The notes below the pieces were generated by a model. It was not told the origin of the DNA. It saw only the letters and a list, made by a program, of their open reading frames with translations, and made no database searches. This document shows, piece after piece, positions 49,602-57,760 of a DNA stretch of 64,000 nucleotides. A program made the position numbers and the translations under genes. Every line of letters starts with the position of its first letter. Within the stretch, counting starts at the first letter, position 1. The DNA is from Hyphomicrobiales bacterium (GTDB lineage: Bacteria; Pseudomonadota; Alphaproteobacteria; Rhizobiales; Rhizobiaceae): NCBI GenBank assembly GCA_900473805.1, contig UCMS01000012.1, forward strand, positions 3,802 to 67,801, given 5' to 3'.

Positions 49602-52088
49602 TCAGTCGACGACGGCAGGCAGAGGCGGGGCCGAAACCCCTTCCCGCCATTCGGTCGAAAGCCTGAGCGGTAGCGTGGCCCGAATATCCTCGGCACTGGC
49701 GGCGATCACCAGGTCGTAGTCGCCGGCTTCGGCGATCCAGGAGCGGGCGTTCGGATCGAAGTATGCGAGGTCGCGGACGGCTATCGACAGTTTCGCTTTT
49801 GCGGTGGCGCTGGGTGGGATGTGCAGCTTGGCGAAGGCTTTGAGTTCCTTGATCGGGCGCGGGAGGCGCGAGGATTTTGGCTTCACATAGAGCTGCACGA
49901 GTTCGGCCCCTGCCCGGCTACCAGTGTTCGTGACGTCGATTTCCACGGCGACGCCATCCGGGCCCATCTCGCTGCTGGTGGCGCGCGGGGCGGACCAGTC
50001 GAAGGTCGTGTAGGACAGACCGTAACCGAAGGGGAAGAGCGGCGTTGCGCCATCGGCGTCGTGATGGCGATAGCCGACGGCCAGACCTTCCGCGTAGACG
50101 ACATGGCCGTCCTTGCCGGGATAGGTTTTCGGATTGCCCGATATGGCGGAGTTGTCCGCCAGACGCTGCGGGAAAGTCTGCGGCAGGCGGCCACCGGGCT
50201 CCGCCGCACCGAAGAGCACGTCGGCGATGGCATTGCCGGCTTCCTGGCCCGGATACCAGGCCTGAACGACGGCCGAGACCTTGTCGAGCCAGGGCATTTC
50301 GACGGGGCCGCCGGTCTGCAGCACCACGATGCTGCGCGGATTGACGGCGGCGACCTTCTCGATCAGCTCTTCCTGGCGTCCGGGCAGGCGCATGTTGGGC
50401 AGGTCGAGGCCTTCGGTGTCCCACTCCCCTTCCCGGCCGACCACCAGGATTGCGACGTCGCAGGATTTCGCCTGTTCGACGGCTTCGGCAATCGCCGCAT
50501 CCGATGTCGGCAGTTCGGCGCCGAAGCGGACGGCACGGATCTCGATGCCCTCATACCCCTCGGGCATGGCGCGATAGTCGACGCGAACCTCGTAGGTCCG
50601 GCCGGCTTCGAGCGCTTTTTCGACCCGCACTTCGCTGTTTCCCAGGCCGAAGAAATTGTCGCCCTTGGCCCAGCCTGTTTCGCCATCGACCAGAAGTTCG
50701 CCGTCGACATACAGTTTTGCGAAACCCGCATTGGTCAGGCCGAAGACATGGGCGCCGCTTTCCTCCGGCCGGAAGCGGGTGACGATACGGGCGGAGAAAT
50801 TGCGCGGATCGAGGGAGGCGTCCGGCATGTCGAGCCAGAAGAACTGGCTTTCCTCCGCAGTCGCGCGCTGGACGACCGGTCCGGCCCAGTCTCGGCCATG
50901 GAAGAAGTCGACGGAGACCTCGCCACGGATCATCTGGGTCAGGCGGTTGTTGCGGCATGCCTTGAGGTGGATGACGCGGTTGGTGCCCGACAAGGCGCTC
51001 TTGATGCCCTCGAGTGGGCTCACCTTGTAATGGGCGTTGATCTGGGCGCTGCCGCCGCCCATGACGCGGGGTTCGGCGGCATTGGGGCCGAGAACGGCGA
51101 TGCGGTCGAGGGCCGACTTGTCGAGTGGCAGTATGCCGTCGTTTTTCAGGAGCACCATGCCTTCGGCGCCGAGCTTGCGGATCAGCGCGCGATGCTCGGG
51201 GCGATCAATGGCCTTTTCCTCTTCCATAGCAGGATCGGCGAAGGCTCCCACCCGCTCCAGGAGCAGCAGGATGCGGCGGGCTGCGGCCTTCACGGTTTCG
51301 GCGGGTACCCTGCCCTCGCGAACGGCGGCAACCAGCTTTTCGCCCCGGTCGCGGGTCGGGCCCGGCATTTCGAGATCGAGGCCGCCGATGACCGAGGCCT
51401 CGGTGGTATGCGAGCCAAACCAGTCGGACATCACAATGCCCTCATAACCCCATTCCTCACGCAGGAGTTCGGTGAGAAGCCAGTGGTTCTCGCTGGTCCA
51501 GACGCCATTCAGGCGGTTGTAGGAGGACATGATCGCCCAGACGCCTGCTTTCTTCACCGCCGCCTCGAAAGGCGGCAGGTAGATCTCGCGCAATGTGCGT
51601 TCGTCGAGATCGGACGACATGGTCTGGCGTTCGACTTCGCTGTCATTGGCGACGAAATGCTTGATGGTGGCGGCGATGCCCTGAGACTGGACCCCCTGGA
51701 TATAGGCGACGGCAAGTGCTGAGGTCAGCATCGGGTCTTCGGAATAGCATTCGAAATTGCGGCCGTTGAGGCCCGAGCGATGGATGTTCACGGTCGGGGC
51801 GAGCAGGACGCGGGCGCTCTTGGTCTTCGCCTCGTCGGCCAGCGCCACACCCATTTCCCGGGCGAGGTCCGGATTCCATGCGGCGCCGATGCCGATGGCG
51901 GCCGGGAAGCAGGCGGATTTGACGCCGCCCACCAGCGAGCCGCCGCCGCGGGCGCCGTTCGGCCCGTCGGTGACCTTGATCTTCGGGATGTCGAGGCGCT
52001 CGACCGCGACGGTCGTCCAGAAATCGGCGCCTGACAGAAGAGCAACCTGCTCCTCAAGCGTCATCCGGTCCAGAAGCGTGTCGATCAT
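49602..52088 (-). CDS. beta-glucosidase, glycoside hydrolase family 3 with PA14 insert
   Basis: 828 residues from the ATG at 52088. GH3 N-domain: LLSGADFWTTVAVERL, KVTDGPNGARGGG, NIHRSGLNGRNFECYSEDP (read as NIHRSGLNGRNFE), KHFVANDSEVERQTM, and the nucleophile Asp in GIVMSDWFGSHTTE. A PA14 domain sits between the two GH3 parts (about 395-535; LYVDGELLVDGETGWAKG). GH3 C-domain has VLQTGGPVEMPWLDKV and FPFGYGLSYT; a fibronectin-III-like domain ends the protein. Removes glucose or related sugars from oligosaccharides; no signal peptide, so cytoplasmic. Confidence 0.93.
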   Translation of the reverse strand: MIDTLLDRMTLEEQVALLSGADFWTTVAVERLDIPKIKVTDGPNGARGGGSLVGGVKSACFPAAIGIGAAWNPDLAREMGVALADEAKTKSARVLLAPTVNIHRSGLNGRNFECYSEDPMLTSALAVAYIQGVQSQGIAATIKHFVANDSEVERQTMSSDLDERTLREIYLPPFEAAVKKAGVWAIMSSYNRLNGVWTSENHWLLTELLREEWGYEGIVMSDWFGSHTTEASVIGGLDLEMPGPTRDRGEKLVAAVREGRVPAETVKAAARRILLLLERVGAFADPAMEEEKAIDRPEHRALIRKLGAEGMVLLKNDGILPLDKSALDRIAVLGPNAAEPRVMGGGSAQINAHYKVSPLEGIKSALSGTNRVIHLKACRNNRLTQMIRGEVSVDFFHGRDWAGPVVQRATAEESQFFWLDMPDASLDPRNFSARIVTRFRPEESGAHVFGLTNAGFAKLYVDGELLVDGETGWAKGDNFFGLGNSEVRVEKALEAGRTYEVRVDYRAMPEGYEGIEIRAVRFGAELPTSDAAIAEAVEQAKSCDVAILVVGREGEWDTEGLDLPNMRLPGRQEELIEKVAAVNPRSIVVLQTGGPVEMPWLDKVSAVVQAWYPGQEAGNAIADVLFGAAEPGGRLPQTFPQRLADNSAISGNPKTYPGKDGHVVYAEGLAVGYRHHDADGATPLFPFGYGLSYTTFDWSAPRATSSEMGPDGVAVEIDVTNTGSRAGAELVQLYVKPKSSRLPRPIKELKAFAKLHIPPSATAKAKLSIAVRDLAYFDPNARSWIAEAGDYDLVIAASAEDIRATLPLRLSTEWREGVSAPPLPAVVD

Positions 52089-52321
52089 AATGCTCTCCCT
52101 GATCCCTTTCGCTCCTCGCTTTGCCGCAACGTTACAGTGCCCGGGAGCCTGACCCTTTAAACCGTTCGGGGAATGCATCTGTCCAGATGGAAGCTAGGGA
52201 ATTCGCAGTCTTGCAGTCACGAAATCGAGAACGCGCACAAGAAATGCCCCCTCCACCTTTCCGACCAGCCGAATCGTCCTATTCTTCCATTCGATATGAC
52301 TGAAACATGAGGGGAATCACG

Positions 52322-52762
52322 ATGCGCATGCGGATTGGAATGGCCCTTTTTCTGGTGGCGGTACTGACAGGGACGTCGACCGGCGCCCAACAGGCGGTCC
52401 CGGCGGACCCGGCGGGGCTCGCCAAGGGTGTCATCGAGCAGCAGATTGCCGCTTTTCTCAATGACGATGCGGCGACGGCCTACTCCTTCGCCTCGCCTGA
52501 GATCAAATCGGTGTTTCCCGATCCCGAACGATTCTTCGAGATGGTGAAGAAGAGCTACGGGCCGGTCTACCGGCCGGGCAATTATGCCTTCGGTCGCAAT
52601 CAGGTCTCGCCTGACGGGACGGTTGCCTTCCAGGAGGTTCTGATTTCGGCACCCGACGGGAAAGACTGGGCCGTTTATTACGAGCTCAAACGCCAGAAGG
52701 ACGGGAATTTCGCCATCAATGGTGTGCGGATAAAACGCGAGACTTCCAGCCAAGGCATTTGA
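52322..52762 (+). CDS. DUF4864 domain protein, secreted
   Basis: 146 residues from the ATG at 52322 with GAGGGG upstream (ATG at 52307 possible). Signal peptide with core IGMALFLVAVLTGTSTGAQ. The rest is the DUF4864 domain: VIEQQIAAFLNDDAATAYSFASPEIKSVF (read as QQIAAFLNDDAATAYSFASP), FFEMVKKSYGPVYRP, and LISAPDGKDWAVYYELKRQ. Common in alphaproteobacteria, function unknown; the fold is NTF2/cystatin-like. Convergent with tgt. Confidence 0.82.
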   Translation: MRMRIGMALFLVAVLTGTSTGAQQAVPADPAGLAKGVIEQQIAAFLNDDAATAYSFASPEIKSVFPDPERFFEMVKKSYGPVYRPGNYAFGRNQVSPDGTVAFQEVLISAPDGKDWAVYYELKRQKDGNFAINGVRIKRETSSQGI

Positions 52763-52804
52763 GGTGTTCAAGGGGGCAGAGCGAGCGCCCTGCCCTCGCC
52801 TTGC

Positions 52805-53935
52805 TCACACCGGGTCGATATCGCCGCGGTTCCACATCTCGATGGTTTCTGCCTTGAAATCCTCGAAGCGGTTTTCGGCAATCGCCTGGCGGATGCCCTG
52901 CATCAGTTCCTGATAATAGCTGAGATTGTTCCAGGAGAGGAGCATGCCGCCCAAGGCCTCGTTGGAGCGCACGAGGTGGTGCAGATAGGCGCGCGAATAA
53001 TCGCGGGTCGCCGGGCAATTCGACTGTTCGTCGAGCGGGCGCATGTCTTCGGCATGGCGGGCGTTACGAATGTTGACCTTGCCGCGTCGGGTGAAGGCAA
53101 GGCCATGGCGACCGGAGCGGGTCGGCATGACGCAGTCGAACATATCGATGCCTTCGGCGACCGACTTTAGAATGTCGTCCGGCGTGCCGACGCCCATTAG
53201 GTAGCGCGGCTTTTCCGTGGGCAGAACTGGCAGCGTGATGCGCAGCATGTCGAGCATGACGGCCTGCGGCTCGCCGACCGCGAGGCCGCCGACGGCGTAA
53301 CCCTTGAGGTCCAGCTGCTTCAGGCCTTCCGCCGAGCGGATGCGCAAATTCGGCTGGTCTCCGCCCTGGACAATGCCGAACATGGCCTTGCCGGGCTGAG
53401 TGCCGAAGGCGACACGGCAGCGCTCGGCCCAGCGCAGCGACATTTCCATCGCACGTTCGATCTCGCGCGGCTCCGCGGGCAGCGCCACGCATTCGTCGAG
53501 CTGCATCTGGATGTCACTGTCGAGCAGGCCCTGGATCTCGATCGAGCGTTCCGGCGACATGTGGTGCAAGCTGCCATCGACATGGCTCTTGAAGGTGACG
53601 CCCTGCTCGTCGAGCTTGCGCAGGCCGGACAGCGACATGACCTGGAAGCCGCCCGAATCCGTCAGGATCGGGCCGGGCCAGCGAATGAGTTCATGCAGAC
53701 CACCGAGGCGGGCGACGCGCTCCGGGCCGGGGCGCAGCATCAGGTGGTATGTGTTGCCGAGGATGATGTCGGCGCCGCCTTCCTTGACCTGGTCGAGATA
53801 CATGGCCTTGACCGTGCCGACGGTCCCTACGGGCATGAAGGCGGGCGTGCGGATCGTGCCGCGCGGCATGGTGATCTCGCCGAGGCGGGCCTTGCCGCTG
53901 GTGGCCTTCAGATTGAACGTGAAATTCTCGGACAT
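52805..53935 (-). CDS. tgt: queuine tRNA-ribosyltransferase
   Basis: 376 residues, normal length. [13 protein letters not shown] (catalytic Asp93), [20 protein letters not shown] (read as [12 protein letters not shown]), [20 protein letters not shown], and [17 protein letters not shown] (second catalytic Asp). The zinc region usually CxCxxC reads SNCPAT at 305-310, so two of three Cys ligands are Ser and Thr. The enzyme swaps guanine 34 for preQ1 in GUN tRNAs. Three bases from queA, the next enzyme of the queuosine pathway. Confidence 0.95.
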   Translation of the reverse strand: MSENFTFNLKATSGKARLGEITMPRGTIRTPAFMPVGTVGTVKAMYLDQVKEGGADIILGNTYHLMLRPGPERVARLGGLHELIRWPGPILTDSGGFQVMSLSGLRKLDEQGVTFKSHVDGSLHHMSPERSIEIQGLLDSDIQMQLDECVALPAEPREIERAMEMSLRWAERCRVAFGTQPGKAMFGIVQGGDQPNLRIRSAEGLKQLDLKGYAVGGLAVGEPQAVMLDMLRITLPVLPTEKPRYLMGVGTPDDILKSVAEGIDMFDCVMPTRSGRHGLAFTRRGKVNIRNARHAEDMRPLDEQSNCPATRDYSRAYLHHLVRSNEALGGMLLSWNNLSYYQELMQGIRQAIAENRFEDFKAETIEMWNRGDIDPV

Positions 53936-53938
53936 CGG

Positions 53939-55033
53939 TCAGTCGTCTTTCCGGAAGAGCAGGCTGGAATCGCCGTAGGAGTAGAAGCGGTAGCCGGTCT
54001 CGATGGCGTGGGCGTAAGCGCCCCGCATCGTGTCGAGGCCGGCGAAGGCGGAAACCAGCATGAAGAGCGTGGATTTGGGCAGGTGGAAATTGGTCATCAG
54101 CATGTCCACCGCCTTGAAGCGGTAGCCGGGCGTGATGAAGATGCCGGTTGCACCCGACCAGGCGGGGATGTTGCCATTGTCTTCGGCAGCACTTTCAAGC
54201 AGGCGCAACGAAGTCGTGCCGACGGCGATGATGCGGTTGCCGCGGGCCCGCACCGCGTTGAGAGCGGCTGCGGTCGAGGGCGAGATATAGCCGATCTCCT
54301 CGTGCATCTTGTGCTCGGTCGTATCATCCGCCTTGACCGGCAGGAAGGTGCCGGCACCGACATGCAGCGTCACGAAGTGGCGTTCGACACCGGCGGTGTC
54401 CAGTTTTGCAAAGAGATCGGGGGTGAAATGCAGGCCGGCGGTCGGTGCGGCGACCGCCCCCTCCTCGCGGGCATAGATGGTCTGGTAGTCGGCGCGATCC
54501 TTTTCGTCTTCCGGCCGCTTGGCGGCGATATAGGGCGGAAGCGGGATATGGCCGACGGTGGCGATGGCCTGATCGAGGTCGGGGCCTGAGAGGTCGAAGG
54601 CGAGCTCGATCTCGCCGGCCTCGCCCTTTTCGGCGACGGTGGCGACGAGGGAGCCCATCAGGCAGGCAGCGCCCTCGCCCTGCCCCGTGCCGAAATCGAT
54701 GCGATCGCCGGTCTTGATGCGCTTGCCGGGCTTGGCGAAGGCCTTCCATCTGGAGGCACCGACGCGCATGTGCAGCGTGCAGGAGACGGCGATCTCTTCC
54801 GCACCTTCGCGGTGGCGGATGCCTTCGAGTTGGGCCGGGATGACCTTGGTGTCATTGAAGACGAGGGCGTCGCCGGGTCTCAGGAAGGACGGCAGATCAT
54901 AGACGTGATGGTCTTCGAGCACGGGATTGGCATCGGGGCGCACCACGAGAAAACGGGCATGATCACGCGGGCTTGCGGGCCTCAGCGCGATGTTTTCATC
55001 CGTCAGGTCGAAGTCGAAGAGATCTACACGCAT
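53939..55033 (-). CDS. queA: S-adenosylmethionine:tRNA ribosyltransferase-isomerase
   Basis: 364 residues: [25 protein letters not shown] start (read as [15 protein letters not shown]), [45 protein letters not shown] (read as [15 protein letters not shown]), and [19 protein letters not shown]. Adds the epoxycyclopentane ring from SAM to preQ1-tRNA. Coupled to tgt. A terminator hairpin upstream implies that queA-tgt has its own promoter. Confidence 0.95.
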   Translation of the reverse strand: MRVDLFDFDLTDENIALRPASPRDHARFLVVRPDANPVLEDHHVYDLPSFLRPGDALVFNDTKVIPAQLEGIRHREGAEEIAVSCTLHMRVGASRWKAFAKPGKRIKTGDRIDFGTGQGEGAACLMGSLVATVAEKGEAGEIELAFDLSGPDLDQAIATVGHIPLPPYIAAKRPEDEKDRADYQTIYAREEGAVAAPTAGLHFTPDLFAKLDTAGVERHFVTLHVGAGTFLPVKADDTTEHKMHEEIGYISPSTAAALNAVRARGNRIIAVGTTSLRLLESAAEDNGNIPAWSGATGIFITPGYRFKAVDMLMTNFHLPKSTLFMLVSAFAGLDTMRGAYAHAIETGYRFYSYGDSSLLFRKDD

Positions 55034-55069
55034 GGAAATCGGATCTGTTGTGGCGACGGACTAAACGCG

Positions 55070-55103
55070 AAAACCCGCCCGGGTGCCAGGCACCGAGGCG
55101 GGC
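55070..55103 (-). terminator. intrinsic terminator after ppiB
   Basis: On the minus strand GCCCGCC/GGCGGG arms (55103-55097 and 55079-55074) close a loop and TTTT follows (55073-55070). Located between the ppiB stop and the queA start. Confidence 0.6.
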
Positions 55104-55123
55104 TTGGTGTGGCTTTAAGCCGA

Positions 55124-55633
55124 TCAGGCGTCGGCGGCAACCTTCATCGATACGATCGAATCGGGATCGGCCACGGGCTCACCCTTCTTGATCTGGTCGA
55201 TGACGTCCATGCCTTCGATAACCTGACCCCAGACGGAGTACTGCTTGTTCAGCCACGGCGCGTCGGTGAAGCAGATGAAGAACTGGCTGTTGGCCGAGTT
55301 CGGGCTCTGCGAGCGGGCCATGGAGCAGGTGCCGCGGACATGCGGGGTGGCCGAGAATTCGGCCTTCAGGTCCGGCTTGTCGGAGCCGCCCATGCCGGCA
55401 CGGCCGGGGTTGAAGCTGTCGCCGCCCTTCTTGCCGAACTTCACGTCGCCCGTCTGGGCCATGAAGTCTGCGATGACGCGGTGGAAGACGACGCCGTCAT
55501 AGGCGCCTTCGCGCGACAGTTCCTTGATGCGGGCGACATGGCCGGGGGCCAGATCCGGGAAGAGCGCGATGACGACCTTGCCCTTGGTGGTTTCCATCAG
55601 GATGGTGTTTTCCGGATCCTTGATCTCGGCCAT
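55124..55633 (-). CDS. ppiB: peptidyl-prolyl cis-trans isomerase, cytoplasmic cyclophilin
   Basis: 169 residues with no signal peptide. Cyclophilin motifs: KVVIALFPDLAPGHVARIKEL, YDGVVFHRVIADFMAQTGD (active-site FHR), GTCSMARSQSPNSANSQFFI (MxR...NSQFFI), and YSVWGQVIEGMDVID. Accelerates prolyl isomerisation. Downstream partner of the secreted paralogue. Confidence 0.93.
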   Translation of the reverse strand: MAEIKDPENTILMETTKGKVVIALFPDLAPGHVARIKELSREGAYDGVVFHRVIADFMAQTGDVKFGKKGGDSFNPGRAGMGGSDKPDLKAEFSATPHVRGTCSMARSQSPNSANSQFFICFTDAPWLNKQYSVWGQVIEGMDVIDQIKKGEPVADPDSIVSMKVAADA

Positions 55634-55672
55634 GGTGTTTCTCCTTGGTTGGGGCTTGGCGCCCGGTAGATA

Positions 55673-56242
55673 TCAGTTGCGACCGACGGTGACCTTGACC
55701 ATACGGTCCGGGTCCGTGACTTCGCCATTGCCGCCTTCGCCCCGCTTGATCTTGTCGACATATTCCATGCCGGCGACGACCTTGCCGACGACCGTGTACT
55801 GGCCGTTCAGGAAGCCGCCCTCGGCGAACATGATGAAGAACTGCGAATTGGCGGAGTTTGGATCCTGGCTGCGGGCCATGCCGACCGTCCCGCGCTCAAA
55901 GGGCGTGTTCGAAAATTCGGCTGGCAGGTCCGGCAGGTTCGAGCCGCCGGTGCCGGCACGCTGGGCGTCATAGCCGTTTTCCATATCACCATACTGAACG
56001 TCGCCGGTCTGGGCCATGAAGCCCTCGATGACACGGTGGAAAGCGACGTTGTCGTATTCACCAGCCGCCGCCAGCTTCTTGATCTGGGCGACGTGCTTCG
56101 GGGCGACGTCGGGCATCAGTTGGATGACGACCGGGCCATCCTTGAGCTGGATGGTCAGGTAGTCGTCATTCGACTGGGCCTGGGCCGAGCCGAAACCGAC
56201 GACGGCAAAAAACAATGCGGTGGCAATATGGACGAGCTTCAT
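55673..56242 (-). CDS. peptidyl-prolyl cis-trans isomerase, periplasmic cyclophilin
   Basis: 189 residues with a signal peptide (VHIATALFFAVVGFGSAQAQS). Cyclophilin core: YDNVAFHRVIEGFMAQTGDVQ, GTVGMARSQDPNSANSQFFI, and YTVVGKVVAGMEYVDKI. About half identical to its cytoplasmic neighbour, which suggests a tandem duplication with relocation to the periplasm. 39 bp from ppiB, 29 bp from coaD, so one operon. Confidence 0.93.
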   Translation of the reverse strand: MKLVHIATALFFAVVGFGSAQAQSNDDYLTIQLKDGPVVIQLMPDVAPKHVAQIKKLAAAGEYDNVAFHRVIEGFMAQTGDVQYGDMENGYDAQRAGTGGSNLPDLPAEFSNTPFERGTVGMARSQDPNSANSQFFIMFAEGGFLNGQYTVVGKVVAGMEYVDKIKRGEGGNGEVTDPDRMVKVTVGRN

Positions 56243-56271
56243 GAGATCACTCCAGTTCGGGACTTGCGGGC

Positions 56272-56766
56272 TCAGCGCCCGTATTTGGATTTGAGGGCGG
56301 CCAGGACCGGACCGGGCACGAAGGCGCTCACATCGCCCCCCATGGCGGCGATCTGGCGGACCAATGTGGCGGTTATGGGCCGCGAGGCGGTGGCGGCGGG
56401 CAGAAAGACGGTCTGCAGGTCCGGTGCCATCTGGGCGTTCATGCCGGCCATCTGCATTTCGTAATCGAAATCGGTGCCGTCGCGCAGGCCGCGCACCAGG
56501 AGTTTGGCTTGTGCACGGCGGGCGGCATCGATGGCGAGATCGGAAAAGGAGACGACGTCGAGGTCCCCTGCCCGCTGCGGCAGCACAGCCTCCAAGGCGG
56601 ATCTGATCAGAGCCGCCCGTTCATCATAAGAGAATAGCGGTGTCTTGCCCGGATGGGTGCCGATAGCGACCACGAGGCGGTCGGCGAGGTTCAATGCCTG
56701 CACAAGCACATCCAGATGACCGTTGGTCATCGGATCGAAGGAGCCAGGATAGAACGCGATTGCCAT
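56272..56766 (-). CDS. coaD: phosphopantetheine adenylyltransferase
   Basis: 164 residues from the ATG at 56766. Nucleotidyltransferase motif [16 protein letters not shown] (TxGH-type), [31 protein letters not shown], and [15 protein letters not shown] (the ISSTLVR-like motif). Makes dephospho-CoA from phosphopantetheine. First gene of coaD-ppi-ppi. Confidence 0.94.
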   Translation of the reverse strand: MAIAFYPGSFDPMTNGHLDVLVQALNLADRLVVAIGTHPGKTPLFSYDERAALIRSALEAVLPQRAGDLDVVSFSDLAIDAARRAQAKLLVRGLRDGTDFDYEMQMAGMNAQMAPDLQTVFLPAATASRPITATLVRQIAAMGGDVSAFVPGPVLAALKSKYGR

Positions 56767-56879
56767 GGATACCCGATCTTTGGTTTCGACGCCTTTTGTC
56801 ACGGAAGCCTTGTCATCGCAAGCGCCCGCCTTGCGAGATGCCGGCTTTGCCGCGCGCTTTTGTGCCGCGCTTTGGTCGT

Positions 56880-56930
56880 GAACGACAGATGAATGCCCTG
56901 TTCAAGGCCGCTTCAGGGCGGTGCTGGTAG
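56880..56930 (+). pseudogene. decayed duplicate of the 3' end of the next small gene
   Basis: The 51 bp here encode [16 protein letters not shown] plus stop and align without gaps with 57083-57133, which encode ERQMNKVFKSTSARSW plus stop. No TM-coding part or Shine-Dalgarno precedes this copy, so it looks like a remnant of a tandem duplication (offset 203 bp). Confidence 0.5.
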
Positions 56931-56974
56931 TCATTCACCGTGCCTCGAACTCAAGACAAGCCAAGGACGTTCCC

Positions 56975-57133
56975 ATGCTCGTTCTCCTGATCACCTCCGC
57001 AATTGCCGCCTCGCTTCTCGTCGAGCTCGGTCTTGCAGTCGTTCGCGACCTGATGGAGGCATCCGATCACGAAAACGAAGATGAACGCCAGATGAACAAG
57101 GTGTTCAAGAGCACTTCAGCCAGGTCTTGGTAA
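56975..57133 (+). CDS. small hypothetical membrane protein (52 aa)
   Basis: ATG at 56975 with AAGGA 8 nt upstream. One TM helix (VLLITSAIAASLLVELGLAVV) followed by an acidic stretch and the basic tail MNKVFKSTSARSW. No family recognised. A partial copy of its 3' end lies just upstream. Confidence 0.6.
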   Translation: MLVLLITSAIAASLLVELGLAVVRDLMEASDHENEDERQMNKVFKSTSARSW

Positions 57134-57217
57134 ACCAGTTGCTACACTGCACGGGGAACCATTTCCGCGCACAACCATTTAACGGCAGCGAATGCCGGCT
57201 TTTGAAGGACTATCGCA

Positions 57218-57370
57218 ATGCATGACAAAGTTACCCTGATCAACCTCGTCTGGATGATGATGATGACTGCCATGGTTGCTACTTCGGCAACCTTCTATGT
57301 CAAGGACAGCAACGACGCCAAGTTTTACGGCCCTCCGATGACCGCCCGCTACCACAGCTTCGGCCATTAA
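57218..57370 (+). CDS. small hypothetical membrane protein (50 aa)
   Basis: ATG at 57218 with AAGGA 8 nt upstream. The product has a Met-rich TM segment (LVWMMMMTAMVATSATFYV) and a polar C-terminus ending HSFGH. No family recognised. Second of three small plus-strand genes between coaD and gyrA. Confidence 0.55.
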   Translation: MHDKVTLINLVWMMMMTAMVATSATFYVKDSNDAKFYGPPMTARYHSFGH

Positions 57371-57431
57371 TCGGACATCAAACCTTCGCCGCTAGAAACG
57401 TAACGTCACGCTGAAGAAGAAAGGGAAGACC

Positions 57432-57566
57432 ATGTTTGTAACGCTCACGGTACTCGCCGCTCTGATCAGCGGCATGTTCGTCGCCTCGGTCGCATCGACG
57501 ATCACGGCGTTGAAGCGCGAAGACGAAGATTTCCGGGCCATGGTGGAGCGCCGCAAGGCCTTCTGA
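57432..57566 (+). CDS. small hypothetical membrane protein (44 aa)
   Basis: ATG at 57432 with GGGAAG 5 nt upstream. One TM helix (VTLTVLAALISGMFVASVAS) and a charged tail KREDEDFRAMVERRKAF. No family recognised. A terminator hairpin lies 85 bp downstream. Confidence 0.55.
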   Translation: MFVTLTVLAALISGMFVASVASTITALKREDEDFRAMVERRKAF

Positions 57567-57651
57567 GCCCCAATACAAGCGGTCAAGCCGGTGGATCCAC
57601 CCGCCAGGTCTTACAGAAAGCCGCATCGAACTTGATGCCATACCTCCGTCA

Positions 57652-57687
57652 AAAAGCCCGCTCGGACTGATCGTCCGGCGGGCTTTT
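57652..57687. terminator. bidirectional intrinsic terminator between small genes and gyrA
   Basis: AAAAGCCCGC (57652-57661) and GCGGGCTTTT (57678-57687) form a 10-bp stem with T-runs on both strands, serving the small plus-strand gene and gyrA. Confidence 0.85.
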
Positions 57688-57730
57688 CGATTGTCAATAC
57701 CAGCATTTATTCGCCGTCCAAGCGAGATTA

Positions 57731-57752
57731 GCCGGCCTTGATTAGGGCCGGC
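57731..57752 (-). repeat. second stem-loop directly after gyrA
   Basis: GCCGGCC (57731-57737) and GGCCGGC (57746-57752), a perfect 7-bp stem 8 bp past the gyrA stop. It may protect the gyrA transcript end. Confidence 0.5.
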
Positions 57753-57760
57753 TCCTTGTC

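Noticed and set aside
52774..52795. GGGCAG/CTGCCC stem between DUF4864 and tgt genes
   Set aside because: Six-bp stem with long loop and no T-run; too weak to call as a terminator.
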